Shown here piece by piece: positions 13,350-25,202 of a stretch of DNA of 62,000 nucleotides (position 1 is the stretch's first letter; every line of letters starts with the position of its first letter). The notes under the pieces are model-generated. The model was not told the origin of the DNA, ran no database searches, and was given only the letters and a program-made list of their open reading frames with translations. The position numbers and the translations under genes are program-made. Source of the DNA: Lingula anatina (taxonomy: Eukaryota; Brachiopoda; Lingulata; Lingulida; Lingulidae); assembly GCF_001039355.2 (NCBI RefSeq), contig NW_019774069.1:1099301-1161300 (forward strand), written 5' to 3'.

Positions 13350-16300
13350 CTAAATGAAATCATCAAATTCATCTCCATAATCATCAGCTGCACCAATACT
13401 GTCCATTATATCTCCTCGTCCCACATTAAGGCTACTTGCTTTTTTCTTTTTCTTCCCTTTTAAGGCCTGCAAATAGAATAATGATACACATATCTTAATG
13501 TAACTGTACCCTGCAGACATATTTATATATAACTGTGAAACAAAAATTAAACAGTGAAGCTCTAAATTAAACAGTGAAGTGCTATGTGTCGTAATACAAT
13601 TTATCTGGGGAAAGAGTACATTACTTTCACATTAAGACATACCAATGCTGTTTTATCGCAATTATTAATAATTAAAGCTAAATATTCTTCAAAGTCTCTA
13701 TCACTTACTTTTTCTGCTTTTGTCTTTTCATTTGAAATTGCATTCAATGTGCTAGCTAATTTTTTTACATCATCAACCTCCACTGGAAAAGAATCATTAA
13801 TACATAAATAAGTGAATTCTACATTACTTTCATTAATCAGTTTCCTTCCATGTGCATCTATGCTTAAGTTAAAAAGAGTTAAATAAGATAAGAGTTTATA
13901 ATGATTGTCCCTCAAGATCATTAATACTTACATCCAGCAGTGACATCTCTAAACAAATTTTCTAGAAAAGCTACATAAAATGCAGATTTCTGAAAATAAA
14001 AGAACAAAGGTAATGTGAGATGTATGGAAACTGTTATGTATTTTGGCATATGACACATGATATAATTAAAAACAAAGTGAAAAACATGACTGAAAACTGA
14101 AAACTATAAACATTATAGATATACAAAAATAAATAAAATTTGAAGAAATTGTCTATAGCTTTTAAGGTGTTCCAAAGAGAAAAGAATAACAAACCAAAGT
14201 AGAAAATACAAATTAATCAAGATACATTAGAAACTCACTTCATACTGTATAAGTTTATCCTTCAGTGCTTTTTCGAATTCCTCAAACTCATCTTTTGACA
14301 CTGGGTGCATAGCATCAATTCCCGTCTTCCCAAGACCTTGCTGCATGCCTGAGTAATGTAAAACAGGACTATTTGGATTATTTTTCAATAAGGAGCAATT
14401 TTTGGCCGCACATTTAGATCAATTACAAAACCATTTCAGACTGAACATTTAACATTAAATCTATTCAATATGGGATTTTAAGCCAAAATTCATATTCCTC
14501 CACCTACCCATAAATCACTGCGCAACCCATCCATGCACTAAGATTCAATTTTTTGTACCATTTCTTTTTAAATAACTTAGCCCTAAGTTTTAAACAAACC
14601 AAGTGTCATTTAGACAATCATGTCTTCCTAACATTTTGCAAGAAAACATCAACATCAGGTACTTTTATTTGAGGTGGTTTATCTAAATTTGGGAAACGCA
14701 AGTAGTTTTGCAGGATATTTTAAAACAAAAATATTACTTTGGAACATTTTCAAACATGTATTCAAACCTTTTAATACTCTGCCCCCCAAGAATTCCATTT
14801 AACCACCATCTCTTCCAATATCATTTGCCACAAGACTTACCAAAAGTTTCCTTGGCTATCTCCAGATCTCCTTCTTCCTGCAGTTTCTGGAGTCTAAGTT
14901 TTTCTGCTAATTTTTCCTCTGGTGTCATTGCCTCCATCTTAATAAAATAGTAAAAAAATTAATAAACACAGAGGCCAGCATATCTATTCTGAAAGAAGAA
15001 CTGGATAAATTACAAAATTAACATAATATTAATGGTCCTCAATTGTTATTATCTAAAAAGCAACTACAATACGCAATAGTTTTGTTTTATGATCTTTTTT
15101 GGGACAAGCCTAGTATATTTACACAAAAGAAAGAAAAATTTACAATAGAGATTGGAATTTGATCAACCTCTTGTTTCAAAGTACTAGAAAATTGTAAAAG
15201 ACCGCAGAAAAAAATAATATCATTATGCAACATTAAGAACCTATAAAGAACATGTAGTAAAAGTTGGTTTCGAGATCATGACCAGCTGCTTACAATTGCT
15301 AGATAGTTAAAATAAGTCTGGTATCAATAAATGACGAACATTAATCTCTTGATACGTTTTGAAAGTGTTTTGAATGAATTCATAAAGTGAAAGAAACTCT
15401 TACATAAGCGGTTAAGTACTTGATATTTATCAAAAACATGATAACAGTATACCTCATTGTCTTTTAATGTATATAAGTGCTTAAATCTTCCATAAGCACT
15501 AAATTTCATCCACAATCACTTTTGAGCAGAAACTTACAGCTTTTATCCTTGCCTCATGTTCCAACCTCTTCTTTTCTTCTTTTTCTGCAATCTTTTCCTT
15601 CACAGTCTTTTTCTTTTTCTTGGGGGCCACTACCACAAATACCATAGGATAAACGGAATTAAGGATTATTTATTTAATATGGCAAATTCATTTTCATTTG
15701 AAAACAGTAGTTTCAGTTAAAATTTCTACAGACTCTTTAAGTAACTTGTCTTTCTCATGCGTTCTTTCTCATGCGTTAGAAAAAAGTTTTTAATGTGATC
15801 AATTCAAATAGTCACCAATCAAGAAATTATTTATACTTCCTGAAACAAATTGCTTCACATGATCTTTCAGATAAAATAAGATTTTCAAAATCACTTTGTG
15901 CAGAAATCAGATTTATCCTACCTGTCGTTTGGAGATCTACTTTTTCTTCATCCTCATCTTCCCAGCTCTCCTGAAGAGAATAATACATATCACTTGTTAG
16001 AACAGATACATTAAATGACTTCATACCATCACGGTGGTCTCTGATTCTCTAGTGAAACACTGAATTACTCAAATGAAAGCTCAAGGCCAAGCTGTTCATG
16101 AAATGGATATAAAACTACAAATTTAAAGTTCAGTATTACTGAATACACTACAATACAACAATTTATCACTTTTACAATAGAAATATCCATGCATAAGAAA
16201 ACTTTTAATGCCTACTAATAAGCTTATTGATAAAAATGCAGTGAAAGGCTCTTTAATCCTTTTATTGCCTCTCACCTCCTCAAGTCACACACTACTAAAG

Positions 16301-17174
16301 TCTACCCAATTCCCTTGTTGACAGCACTGTGAACAAGGTAAGATTCTTCTGCCGTCTACCATTTTTTTCTGTTATAAGATCACATACCAGTTAAAGATCA
16401 TCAATTATAAATGGACTTCCAAATGTGCCAAGTTGGTGAAATTTCGACATGAGATTTCAACCCACTGAAAACACTACTATGCAAAACACAAGTTGCTTGA
16501 CCTATAAGATCAGAAGAGAGTTTGTTTCTGAGTGAGAAAGAAATCCTGGGGCACTTTGCACACTCAGGCGCCTGTTTACATGTTGTCTTCAAAGGGTTTA
16601 TGATTTCACAGTGACTTGTAAATGGTAGATAAGCAAAATCACAGCTTATTCTCAGCACTTTCGACCATGGCTCAGCAGTGTGAAACGTAAGAAAAGATGT
16701 AAGAAAAAGATCGGAGAGCACCCTGCCTTAGAGCGGACACACTACCTGAAATCTCTAACGCAAGAATTTACTGTTGCAGACTCGTCATATTCACGGCTGT
16801 AAACATGAATTAACTTCGTATTTGCCAGACCACAAAATCGACATAATCGGTTGCTCGATGTCAGTGCACTATTAACTATATTTTTCTAACGTGACAGAGA
16901 CTGCTCTAAACTGTTCTAGAGTAGGTCTAATGATCACAAATTCCTTGTGTATTCTCCACACCTTGACTGCGTCCTCTTCATCTTCACCCTCCCATTTGTC
17001 GTTACTTACTCCTGGCACTTTTACGGCTTCGAATCCCTTATCAGGATCGAAATCATCGGCATCTGGAATACATGAGATTGTATTTATAGAAAGAAAATCG
17101 GTCCCAATAACAAAAAGAAAACACCAAAAATATTGGTTACTTTAATAGCACCTACCCCATGCGTCATCCGACAT
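13350..17174 (-). CDS. EIF3J: Eukaryotic translation initiation factor 3 subunit J, complete (9 exons, 238 aa)
   Basis: Peripheral subunit of eIF3 that binds the 40S decoding centre and mRNA entry channel. Exons on the minus strand: 17174-17156, 17062-16962, 15970-15922, 15629-15538, 14937-14841, 14348-14239, 13989-13932, 13782-13709 and 13466-13350. They sum to 717 nt with every phase matching. The protein starts [20 protein letters not shown], then an acidic stretch with [14 protein letters not shown], a Lys-rich segment ([17 protein letters not shown]), the signature [18 protein letters not shown], the motif [16 protein letters not shown], and a basic KGKKKKK patch before an acidic tail ending [11 protein letters not shown]. 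Human eIF3j is about 258 residues, so length fits. The exon 2 donor (GTGTGG) is weak; the others are ordinary. The start is the first ATG, directly facing FAM221B across a short divergent promoter region. Confidence 0.95.
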
Positions 17175-17508
17175 GTTCGAGACTTGCGATTAGTCTCGTG
17201 TCCATTGATAGCCTCGAACATTTATGCAAATCTAGGTATTTCATTTCACTAAAGTAATTATTCATCCAGTAGGATTCATCGCTAATCAGTGGAATTTATT
17301 TTCTAATTGATTTCAAACATAAATGTAATGATAGAATTAACGATCATTGCATAAAGAATTTAGGTTTAGAGATTAACATTCGAAAACGAGGATGTTGACA
17401 TCATGGAGGAAACATTCGTGACCGCGTTGCTTAAATTTTGTTAACAACGTTTGATGCTACACTTTTGTTTGATGTGTGTTTATTATTTTTAAAAGACCCC
17501 ATTCAGTG
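17175..17508. promoter_or_regulatory. Probable bidirectional promoter, EIF3J / FAM221B
   Basis: EIF3J starts at 17174 on the minus strand, and a likely non-coding first exon of FAM221B ends near 17508 on the plus strand (donor CAGTG then GTGAGT; partner acceptor TTCCAG at 18041-18046). The interval must therefore carry both start sites. I see no TATA box or named factor site. Confidence 0.4.
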
Positions 17509-18059
17509 GTGAGTAGGGCAGACAAATGAGTGCACTTTTTTGCGATAAAGTGATTACTTTGTGGCATAACTGATTATTAAGGAGGGGGCCTTGCCAGAAC
17601 TAGAGGATCTACTGCTACTGCGTTGTAGTCAAGCACCCGCGGACCCTCTTTTTATTCCGCTATACGTTTATGTAAACAGTGGTGTATCCGATAAGAAAGA
17701 GAAAAGATAATTATAGTGTATGCAATATCTTGCCAACAGGCCGTAGGCTAGGCAACTGTTAGGTGTCTCAGTCTGATAATGGATTTGGACTCCTTATTTT
17801 AAAATCCTTGCAAAACCCTTGCAAGTCAATGAATTCCAATTCCTGCTTACAATTTTACTCTAGTGTTCATTTTAGCCAGAGTTACCAACCATTGAGGCAT
17901 GTGATGTGACATGTCACATACTTGTAGTCCAAAAAAATCCATTAATTCAAACTTAACTGGAATGGCTTATTTTTAACCTGATATTCTGGTATTCAGTGTA
18001 TTGAATAACTTGTTATAATATAATCAGATCTTATTATTACTTCCAGGTTGCGGGTAGAT

Positions 18060-19611
18060 ATGAGCAGACCCACCTCCAATTCACCCAGCAAAGGGGCAGT
18101 TGCCAAAAAGAAGCCTCCTAGCAAGGTGACGCATGATGTAAGTTATTGTCTCAAAGTAAAAACAGGATTGTTAGCATTGTAGTTTCCACAATGCTTCTAT
18201 TGTTTATTATGTACAGACACAGATGTGTCTGTACAATTGCCATCACCTGCGTCTGTCGTCGCCGTCGCCGCTGTCGCCGTCGCCGTGCACTTTCCTTGTA
18301 AACACGATAAGTGGAAGACAGTTTTACTTTTTGGCTTTATATTTACAGAGCTGATGAATATTCATAAAATGCAGGTCAAGTTCGAAAATCAGCATGATCG
18401 GGCCATTATTGTAGAAGTTATGCTGTTTTTTCACTTTTCAGCATATATGCAACACTGTAAACACATTTCAACAAAAACAGATAGGCCTGTTGTCATGAAA
18501 CTCACAGGAAAAATTGATCTTACTAAAACGCAGGTCAAGTTTGAAAATCGGCATGATCGGGCCACTATTTTAGTAGTTATGCTTTTTTTTTCACTTTTCA
18601 GCATATATGCAACACTGTAAACACANNNNNNNNNNNNNNNNNNNNNNNNNNNNNNNNNNNNNNNNNNNNNNNNNNNNNNNNNNNNNNNNNNNNNNNNNNN
18701 NNNNNNNNNNNNNNNNNNNNNNNNNNNNNNNNNNNNNNNNNNNNNNNNNNNNNNNNNNNNNNNNNNNNNNNNNNNNNNNNNNNNNNNNNNNNNNNNNNNN
18801 NNNNNNNNNNNNNNNNNNNNNNNNNNNNNNNNNNNNNNNNNNNNNNNNNNNNNNNNNNNNNNNNNNNNNNNNNNNNNNNNNNNNNNNNNNNNNNNNNNNN
18901 NNNNNNNNNNNNNNNNNNNNNNNNNNNNNNNNNNNNNNNNNNNNNNNNNNNNNNNNNNNNNNNNNNNNNNNNNNNNNNNNNNNNNNNNNNNNNNNNNNNN
19001 NNNNNNNNNNNNNNNNNNNNNNNNNNNNNNNNNNNNNNNNNNNNNNNNNNNNNNNNNNNNNNNNNNNNNNNNNNNNNNNNNNNNNNNNNNNNNNNNNNNN
19101 NNNNNNNNNNNNNNNNNNNNNNNNNNNNNNNNNNNNNNNNNNNNNNNNNNNNNNNNNNNNNNNNNNNNNNNNNNNNNNNNNNNNNNNNNNNNNNNNNNNN
19201 NNNNNNNNNNNNNNNNNNNNNNNNNNNNNNNNNNNNNNNNNNNNNNNNNNNNNNNNNNNNNNNNNNNNNNNNNNNNNNNNNNNNNNNNNNNNNNNNNNNN
19301 NNNNNNNNNNNNNNNNNNNNNNNNNNNNNNNNNNNNNNNNNNNNNNNNNNNNNNNNNNNNNNNNNNNNNNNNNNNNNNNNNNNNNNNNNNNNNNNNNNNN
19401 NNNNNNNNNNNNNNNNNNNNNNNNNNNNNNNNNNNNNNNNNNNNNNNNNNNNNNNNNNNNNNNNNNNNNNNNNNNNNNNNNNNNNNNNNNNNNNNNNNNN
19501 NNNNNNNNNNNNNNNNNNNNNNNNNNNNNNNNNNNNNNNNNNNNNNNNNNNNNNNNNNNNNNNNGGCGCAAGATACCCTGGGGTGCCACATAAATCTACA
19601 AACCATTCAGA

Positions 19612-19659
<48 letters not shown>

Positions 19660-22175
19660 TCAAAGTTCAGTTTCCTATTGTGGAATTTTTTTATTTGATG
19701 ACATATTGCTACTGCTTGGATAAATCAAAATGGTCAAAGTGACAGTGGCTGTATGTTATTGAGCAAAAACACATGAAGAAAATATTATTTGCTGTTTCAT
19801 TGCATTGAAGACAACTGTTATTTTAAAAAGACTTTTTTTTAATGTGAGGCACATTATAAAGTGTATATGGTTATTTAATATAATTTAAAGAGAACTTGGT
19901 ATACTAGTTAGAATCACATGATATCCAAATCTATGTATTACATGTTGATGATGTATGTTACATGTAGAAAAGGGTTGAATGTACAATCATTATGATTAAT
20001 TTCAGGCTATACAATGAGACCAGTAGTGCCAGCAAAGAACTATGATGTTGTGTCTTTTGCTCGTGCCATGAATGATGACTTTGCACCCAGGGTACAGAAA
20101 CTGTCCGAGCCAGAAACTCATGCAGCTATTATAGCTCAAAGAACAGGCAGGTTAAAAGTGACCTGAACTGGGCTAGTTCTAGAGCAGATTTGCTTATTTA
20201 TATGCTAGTTTATGCACATTCAATATTATATTTGGTTACTTTTGATGCCAAGTGTAATTTTTTTTATAAATGAACTCTGAAAAACATTAGATCTATGAAT
20301 TTTAGGAAATGCAATTTTGTAAAAATATTGTTCTAAACAAAAACAACTAACACAGTGTTTTTTTGTATGAATATTATGTTAACACTGTTTGCTGCACCAC
20401 AGCCAGTCTAGTTGTACATTGAGGGTGAGTAAACTTGTGAGACCATTTTGATAATATGTATGATATAAGAAATTCATGTTACAAATTGCAAGATTAGTAT
20501 GTTTTACTAACCTTGATTTTGAATTTTAGGCATATACATTGGTTGGCGCTGTCCAGAATTCAAGCATGATTGTCAAAGGGTCGGTGACATGTCCAAATGC
20601 TTTTGTGGACACCTGCTTGGTGAACATGACAAATATACAGGTGTGTCTTAGTGCACCTTTACAATTATACATAGAAGTTAAGTTTACACTAACCAAGCCT
20701 TGTCTGATATTTATGCTCAAGAATACACTTTTTTTTTATAAAGAAACACTATTGACAAATGTGAATTATTGACAATTTTGGAAATGTTTCATATTCAAAA
20801 GATGGTAGCACAAAACATGATACAGTAAGAGAAAATTACCGAAACCATTTACCTAAAAATACTATTATTAACAGTCATTCATTAAATTTTACGTTATTTC
20901 ATTGTAGGACGCAGTATTCAAGTGCCATGCAAGTTTGGAGGTTGTCCTTGTAAAGCTTTTGCATGGATACCCTCCCGTCCTGAAGATATTGGAGAGTTTT
21001 GGTTCCAGAGAAGACGTGACTTTGATGTCACCAAGTGGAGGGCAAAGTGTAGATGTAAACATACACATGAGGCACATGCAGCTACTGGAGGGCGGCAGTG
21101 CAAGGCCAAAGGTACAGTTTCTGGAGACAAATAACCTATTTTCCTTCCAACATAAGATCAAATGGTTTAAATTTTCTACAGCCTCAGTATGTTATTTTCT
21201 GGTTAGAATTTCAGTCCATTAGCCCAGTCTCTACATATATTTAAATGTAAGTAAATCAAGAAAATTTTAATGAATGTTCCACAGTGTATTGCTTATTTAA
21301 TTATTGCCTGGATGGTTTAGAGGTGGCAATTTACAAAATTTGAATTTATATTTGAATATTATTTTCATTTTGGTGTTTCTTTTCAGGTTGTTCATGTTTT
21401 CATTTCAATTCTAATTTTTTGTGTGCTGCATGTGATCGTCACTGGGAGGACCATGAAACATTCTTTGAGACAGAAGACATGAGAAAGATGAATGGGCTGC
21501 CCTATGGTAAGAATACAGGGTTCAATTTTGATTAATTAATCTTATAAGGAGAAGCTTTATATCAAGGTTATATATAAGAGAGGCACACACCAAAATTTAG
21601 AACGATTTAAGGTGCCTCTCCTATACTGATGTTATCCACTAGATGTTTGTAGTTTTATCTTTGCCTTTTATATTACTTCACACCTTTAAACAAGTTTTTT
21701 TCCTTCATTTTTAGTCTACACTTGTCAAATTAATACTTGTGCTAAAAGAGGCTAGATTCTTGCCAAATGCTTGAGTATTAAGAAAAATAAAAATATTGAA
21801 ATATTTTGCCTTTTATCTTTACTTCTTCAAAGCAATGAAAATAAATGACAAAATATTCATGCCACAACTTGCCACAAAATCACCTCCAAAAAGACAGGTA
21901 GATGATGAATATATGTCAAAACATCTGTCTCAAAAGCACACTCTTTGTAAACTTTCATTTACAACTTTTTCCTAGGTGAAGACTACCTACCATTTGCAGA
22001 GATGCCTAATTTGAGGAATGCTGCCCTGACTGGGGATGAGTATGATGAATCCCTGTACCAGGCACTAACTACAGGACAGGGGAGACCTGCCATTACATCT
22101 AACCCACCAGCTGATAACAACACCCCTGTTCCTTTTGGTCAGAACAGAAGTGGATTTAGGCCAGTATATGATTAA
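18060..22175 (+). CDS. FAM221B: FAM221B-like cysteine/histidine-rich protein (one or more exons lost in gap)
   Basis: Function unknown for the family. Visible coding exons: 18060-18137, 20006-20146, 20530-20640, 20908-21111, 21387-21506 and 21976-22175. The last five join in phase. They match vertebrate FAM221B in order: VVSFARAMNDDFAPRV, YIGWRCPEF, VGDMSKCFCGHLLGEH, IPSRPEDIGEFWFQRRRDF, RCKHTHEAHAATGG and CAACDRHWEDHETFFETED. Repeated Cys/His clusters suggest metal binding (inference). The first exon (MSRPTSNSPSKGAVAKKK) ends in phase 0 while the exon at 20006 needs phase 1, so at least one exon is missing, probably inside the N gap. The donor at 20147 is GC, not GT: any GT choice breaks the conserved frame. 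An AATAAA lies at 22316. The first-exon assignment is less sure than the rest. Confidence 0.88.
18210..18235. repeat. 12-bp inverted repeat (hairpin)
   Basis: TGTACAGACACA and its exact reverse complement separated by two bases, followed by a run of GTCGCC-like triplets. This resembles the terminal hairpin of a dispersed repeat; it sits in the FAM221B intron just before the tandem array. Confidence 0.75.
18369..18625 (+). repeat. Tandem repeat, unit about 160 bp, running into the gap
   Basis: Two units, beginning near 18369 and 18528, share long stretches (GCAGGTCAAGTT, GCATGATCGGGCCA, CATATATGCAACACTG). The second copy is cut by the N run, so the gap probably hides more units. Confidence 0.85.
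18626..19564. other. Assembly gap (939 N)
   Basis: Run of undetermined bases within the FAM221B intron region. It starts inside a tandem repeat, a usual cause of assembly breaks, and probably also hides at least one FAM221B coding exon given the phase mismatch of the flanking exons. Confidence 0.98.
19617..19657 (+). repeat. (TA)n microsatellite
   Basis: About 20 uninterrupted TA units shortly after the gap. Confidence 0.92.
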
Positions 22176-24280
22176 AAACTCATAAGAATCACTGTTTTTA
22201 TTGAAAAAAATATATGGATATTTGAAAAAGAGGATTGCTCTTGATAAAGGATGAGAACTATTGCTGGGGGTTGTGATGTGTCTTCTAAATTACTCAGTTT
22301 TTGGTGAACGAGTAGAATAAAAAGCATCATGTTTTCTCATTGGAATCAAATATTGAAAGAACTGAGACCTTGCATTTAAAATGTCTGAATATTGTGACAA
22401 TATTGTAAACCCTATGGAGTTGATGTGTAAGTTAAAATAGTTAACAGTTATACAGACATCATAATGGCTTTTTTATAATTATCACATATTATAGCTTTTT
22501 TGATGAAGCTATTTATTTTATCTGACAGCAGGTATTTTTATGTGTGAATGTATGATAATTATTATGATAAGGCATGGTATGGAATTTTTTTCTTGAATTT
22601 ACTTTGCTTGATATATTCATATGGGAATCAATATGGTCATTTAATCTTTTCCCACTTTAATATTTACTGTGGATGTATAGATATTCATCAAATTATTTTT
22701 CCAAATTGACATATGTAAAATATAATTATATGATATATTATATCAAAATAAATGCTAATTTTGAAGGTTTCCGCCATTGGCTTTTCTCGGTATTATTTCC
22801 AGATTTCCTTATTTCCTCTTTGATTTATTGACTGCATTGTTTCTTTGATGTGTCACTGTATGATGATTGACAAATGATGACTTGCTTTCAGTGCACAACA
22901 TCATGATGCAATCCCCATAACACATCAAACAAAAACATTAATAGCTTAGCCTATTTCAGTCAAATAATAAATGTGATGATGCATTGCCATTAGGAAGGAA
23001 TGTGGAACACAAAAATGCTGGCAAAAATATGCTTGGTGCAATATTGTTAAAGAGGCAATGTAGTCAGTCAAAGAGAGAAAGAGGTAGGCAATTCTCAAAA
23101 TTAAATTGAGGAAGGCCTTTATCGGAAACACTTTAAAGTGGTTTTTATTTTTATATGATAAATAGAATTTATTTAAAATTAGTTATTGGCCAAGCATAGT
23201 GTAATATCCGTCCATTCCACTGGCTATGTTTCTGTGATAGTGTTCCTTGAAGTTAAATAGTATTTTTTAACTTCAAACTTCAATTTATGAATTCTTTTAT
23301 TTTTTATGTGAAATAAAAATGCTATTTATGTAATTTTAAAACTTATTTGTTATTTTCTGCAACTTTTATTCAGTGTGCAGTAGGTTTATATTGTTTTATT
23401 ATAAAGACGATGAAATATGCTGCTAAGTAGTGCATGAAAAGAACACTGGAATATAATTTCTTTTTGAAAGGAAAACAATTAATTGCTAGACAGGCACTTT
23501 AGCAAAAATATCTAGAGTAAAAATTAATGATTTTTCGAAACAAAAGGCAATTGTAACCTTAACTTTACAGAATGTTGGAAAAGATTAAAGGACAGCAGGT
23601 TGCAAAGGGACTATGGCCTTTTTCATAGAGAGTGGATTTTACAGTATTGAAATACTTAGAGATATTGATAACTTGATAGCCAGACTGTTAAATAGAGTCA
23701 CCTAAGTAGAACATAGCTAAACACAGCCAGCTAGCTGGATTTATTTTGAATGGTACATTACCTTGTAGAAATCTGGTAAAACAGTTGGAAGCAAACTTGT
23801 GAAAGAGAGTACCATCCCCCCCCCCCCAACTACTGTAGGGTAATTGCATGTTAGGCCAGTATAAATTTTTCAATATCTATCTATATCTATCTGTATATCT
23901 ATCTATCTATCTATACACACACACACAAACACAAAAACACACACACACACTGCTTATTGAAAATGACCTATGACGATATCTCATATTAACCACCTAATAT
24001 GTGATATAGTAAGTTAATTAGTAACCCCAGTGTAGAAGCTCAAAGTGTATGTTGGAGAGGTGTGTTATCATGCTGTGATGAGCAAATATAGGATGACACT
24101 GTATCAACTATGTTGACTTTACAGAAGAGATGGCACGGGATCAGTAAGGAGTTTCTTCAGTCACAGTTTAAATTACTGATACATGTTGAAAAGGAGTCAC
24201 AATTTGTTGGATAACAGGTGAAGTAATTTATCTGTTCAGACCGTGCTTTCTGCAGATATATATGTGATCTGTCTTCTACA
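22176..24280 (+). other. FAM221B 3' UTR and intergenic DNA (copy A)
   Basis: AATAAA signals occur at 22316 and again near 22747. The rest is AT-rich with a C run near 23817 and TATC/CA microsatellites at 23873-23950. It must include the promoter of the downstream receptor gene; no core element stands out. Confidence 0.5.
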
Positions 24281-24368
24281 ATGGAGTGTTGGTGTAGTAT
24301 ACAGTGGAGGCAGAGCTTCATGCTACTAGCTGTGTTCATGTTATGGTTTAGCAGTGGGGCTTGTCAAG
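24281..24368 (+). CDS. Signal-peptide exon of the MAM/EGF receptor, copy A
   Basis: Same 29 codons as the exon at 28936 (one silent third-base change, GCT versus GCA): a 13-residue N-terminal segment, hydrophobic core FMLLAVFMLWF, then SSGACQ and donor GTTAGT in phase 1. No MAM exon follows before copy B, so this is either the allelic twin of the exon at 28936 or an orphan alternative first exon. Confidence 0.6.
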
Positions 24369-24659
24369 GTTAGTACTATTATCTTTAACATGATATCAAA
24401 AATAATTAAAGGGACAGTACATGGATATTTTGTGGCTATAAATCTTCTACATAGACTGTTTATTGAATTTTTCAAAACCCTGAACTCCATACTCCTGCTG
24501 AAAAATACATTTTGACATGAAGTGAGATTGGTCTGGTCCCAGTAGATGATTCTTAAAGACCCCAGGAAATTTTTGCTACCTGTAATTTTTTTTCATCAAA
24601 ATCAAAAATACTCACTTCAACTAACTGTTTGTTATTAACCTATTATAAAATGGGAGGAA

Positions 24660-25019
24660 TGTTGCTAAGAGTAGATAGTTCACAGATAATTTAATGACTT
24701 GTAGCTTACAAAGGAAAACTTTTCCCAGACAAGCAGACAAAGTTGTTGTTTTTTTTTTTTTTTGGGGGGGGGGGGGGGGGAGAGGGGTAGATACTGAACT
24801 TTGCCAGGGGATGGGAGTGGAGTTTACAAAGTAAAGATGTTGCTAAGAGTAGATAGTTCACAGATAATTTAATGACTTGTAGCTTACAAAGGAAAACTTT
24901 TCCCAGACAAGCAGACAAAGTTTGTTTTTTTTTTTTTGGGGGGGGGGGGGGCGGGGGTAGATAGTGAACTTTGTTGGGGATGGGGGTGGGGTTTACAAAG
25001 TAAAGATGGGAAATGATGT
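24660..25019 (+). repeat. Local 180-bp tandem duplication with poly(T)-poly(G)
   Basis: Two adjacent units, each with TGCTAAGAGTAGATAG, an AGACAAGCAGACAAAG segment, a T run and then a long G run. Copy B of the large block has one unit only (about 29318-29500). Confidence 0.85.
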
Positions 25020-25202
25020 TTTACTGCTNGTATTTTTGTATGAATATTATGTTAACACTGTTTGCTGCACCACAGCCAGTCTAGTTGTACATTGAGGGTG
25101 AGTAAACTTGTGAGACCATTTTGATAATATGTATGATATAAGAAATTCATGTTACAAATTGCAAGATTAGTATGTTTTACTAACCTTGATTTTGAATTTT
25201 AG

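Larger units (their letters stand above)
20357..25028 (+). repeat. Large duplicated block, copy A
   Basis: Nearly identical to 25030-29515, in the same orientation, at an offset of about 4.67 kb. It contains the last four FAM221B exons, their 3' flank and a signal-peptide exon. Differences are scattered single bases, small indels, microsatellite lengths and one local 180-bp duplication. Copy A ends exactly at the single n (25029), as expected for a contig end. Confidence 0.93.

Noticed and set aside
18225-18620. 131-codon plus-strand frame
   Set aside because: Made of triplet repeat and two units of a tandem repeat; no ATG context or homology.
18431-19606. Long open frames on both strands across the gap
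   Set aside because: They consist almost entirely of N-derived X residues and have no sequence content.
20889-21161. Antisense frames opposite the FAM221B exon (repeated near 25563)
   Set aside because: Shadows of a conserved Cys/His-rich exon on the plus strand.
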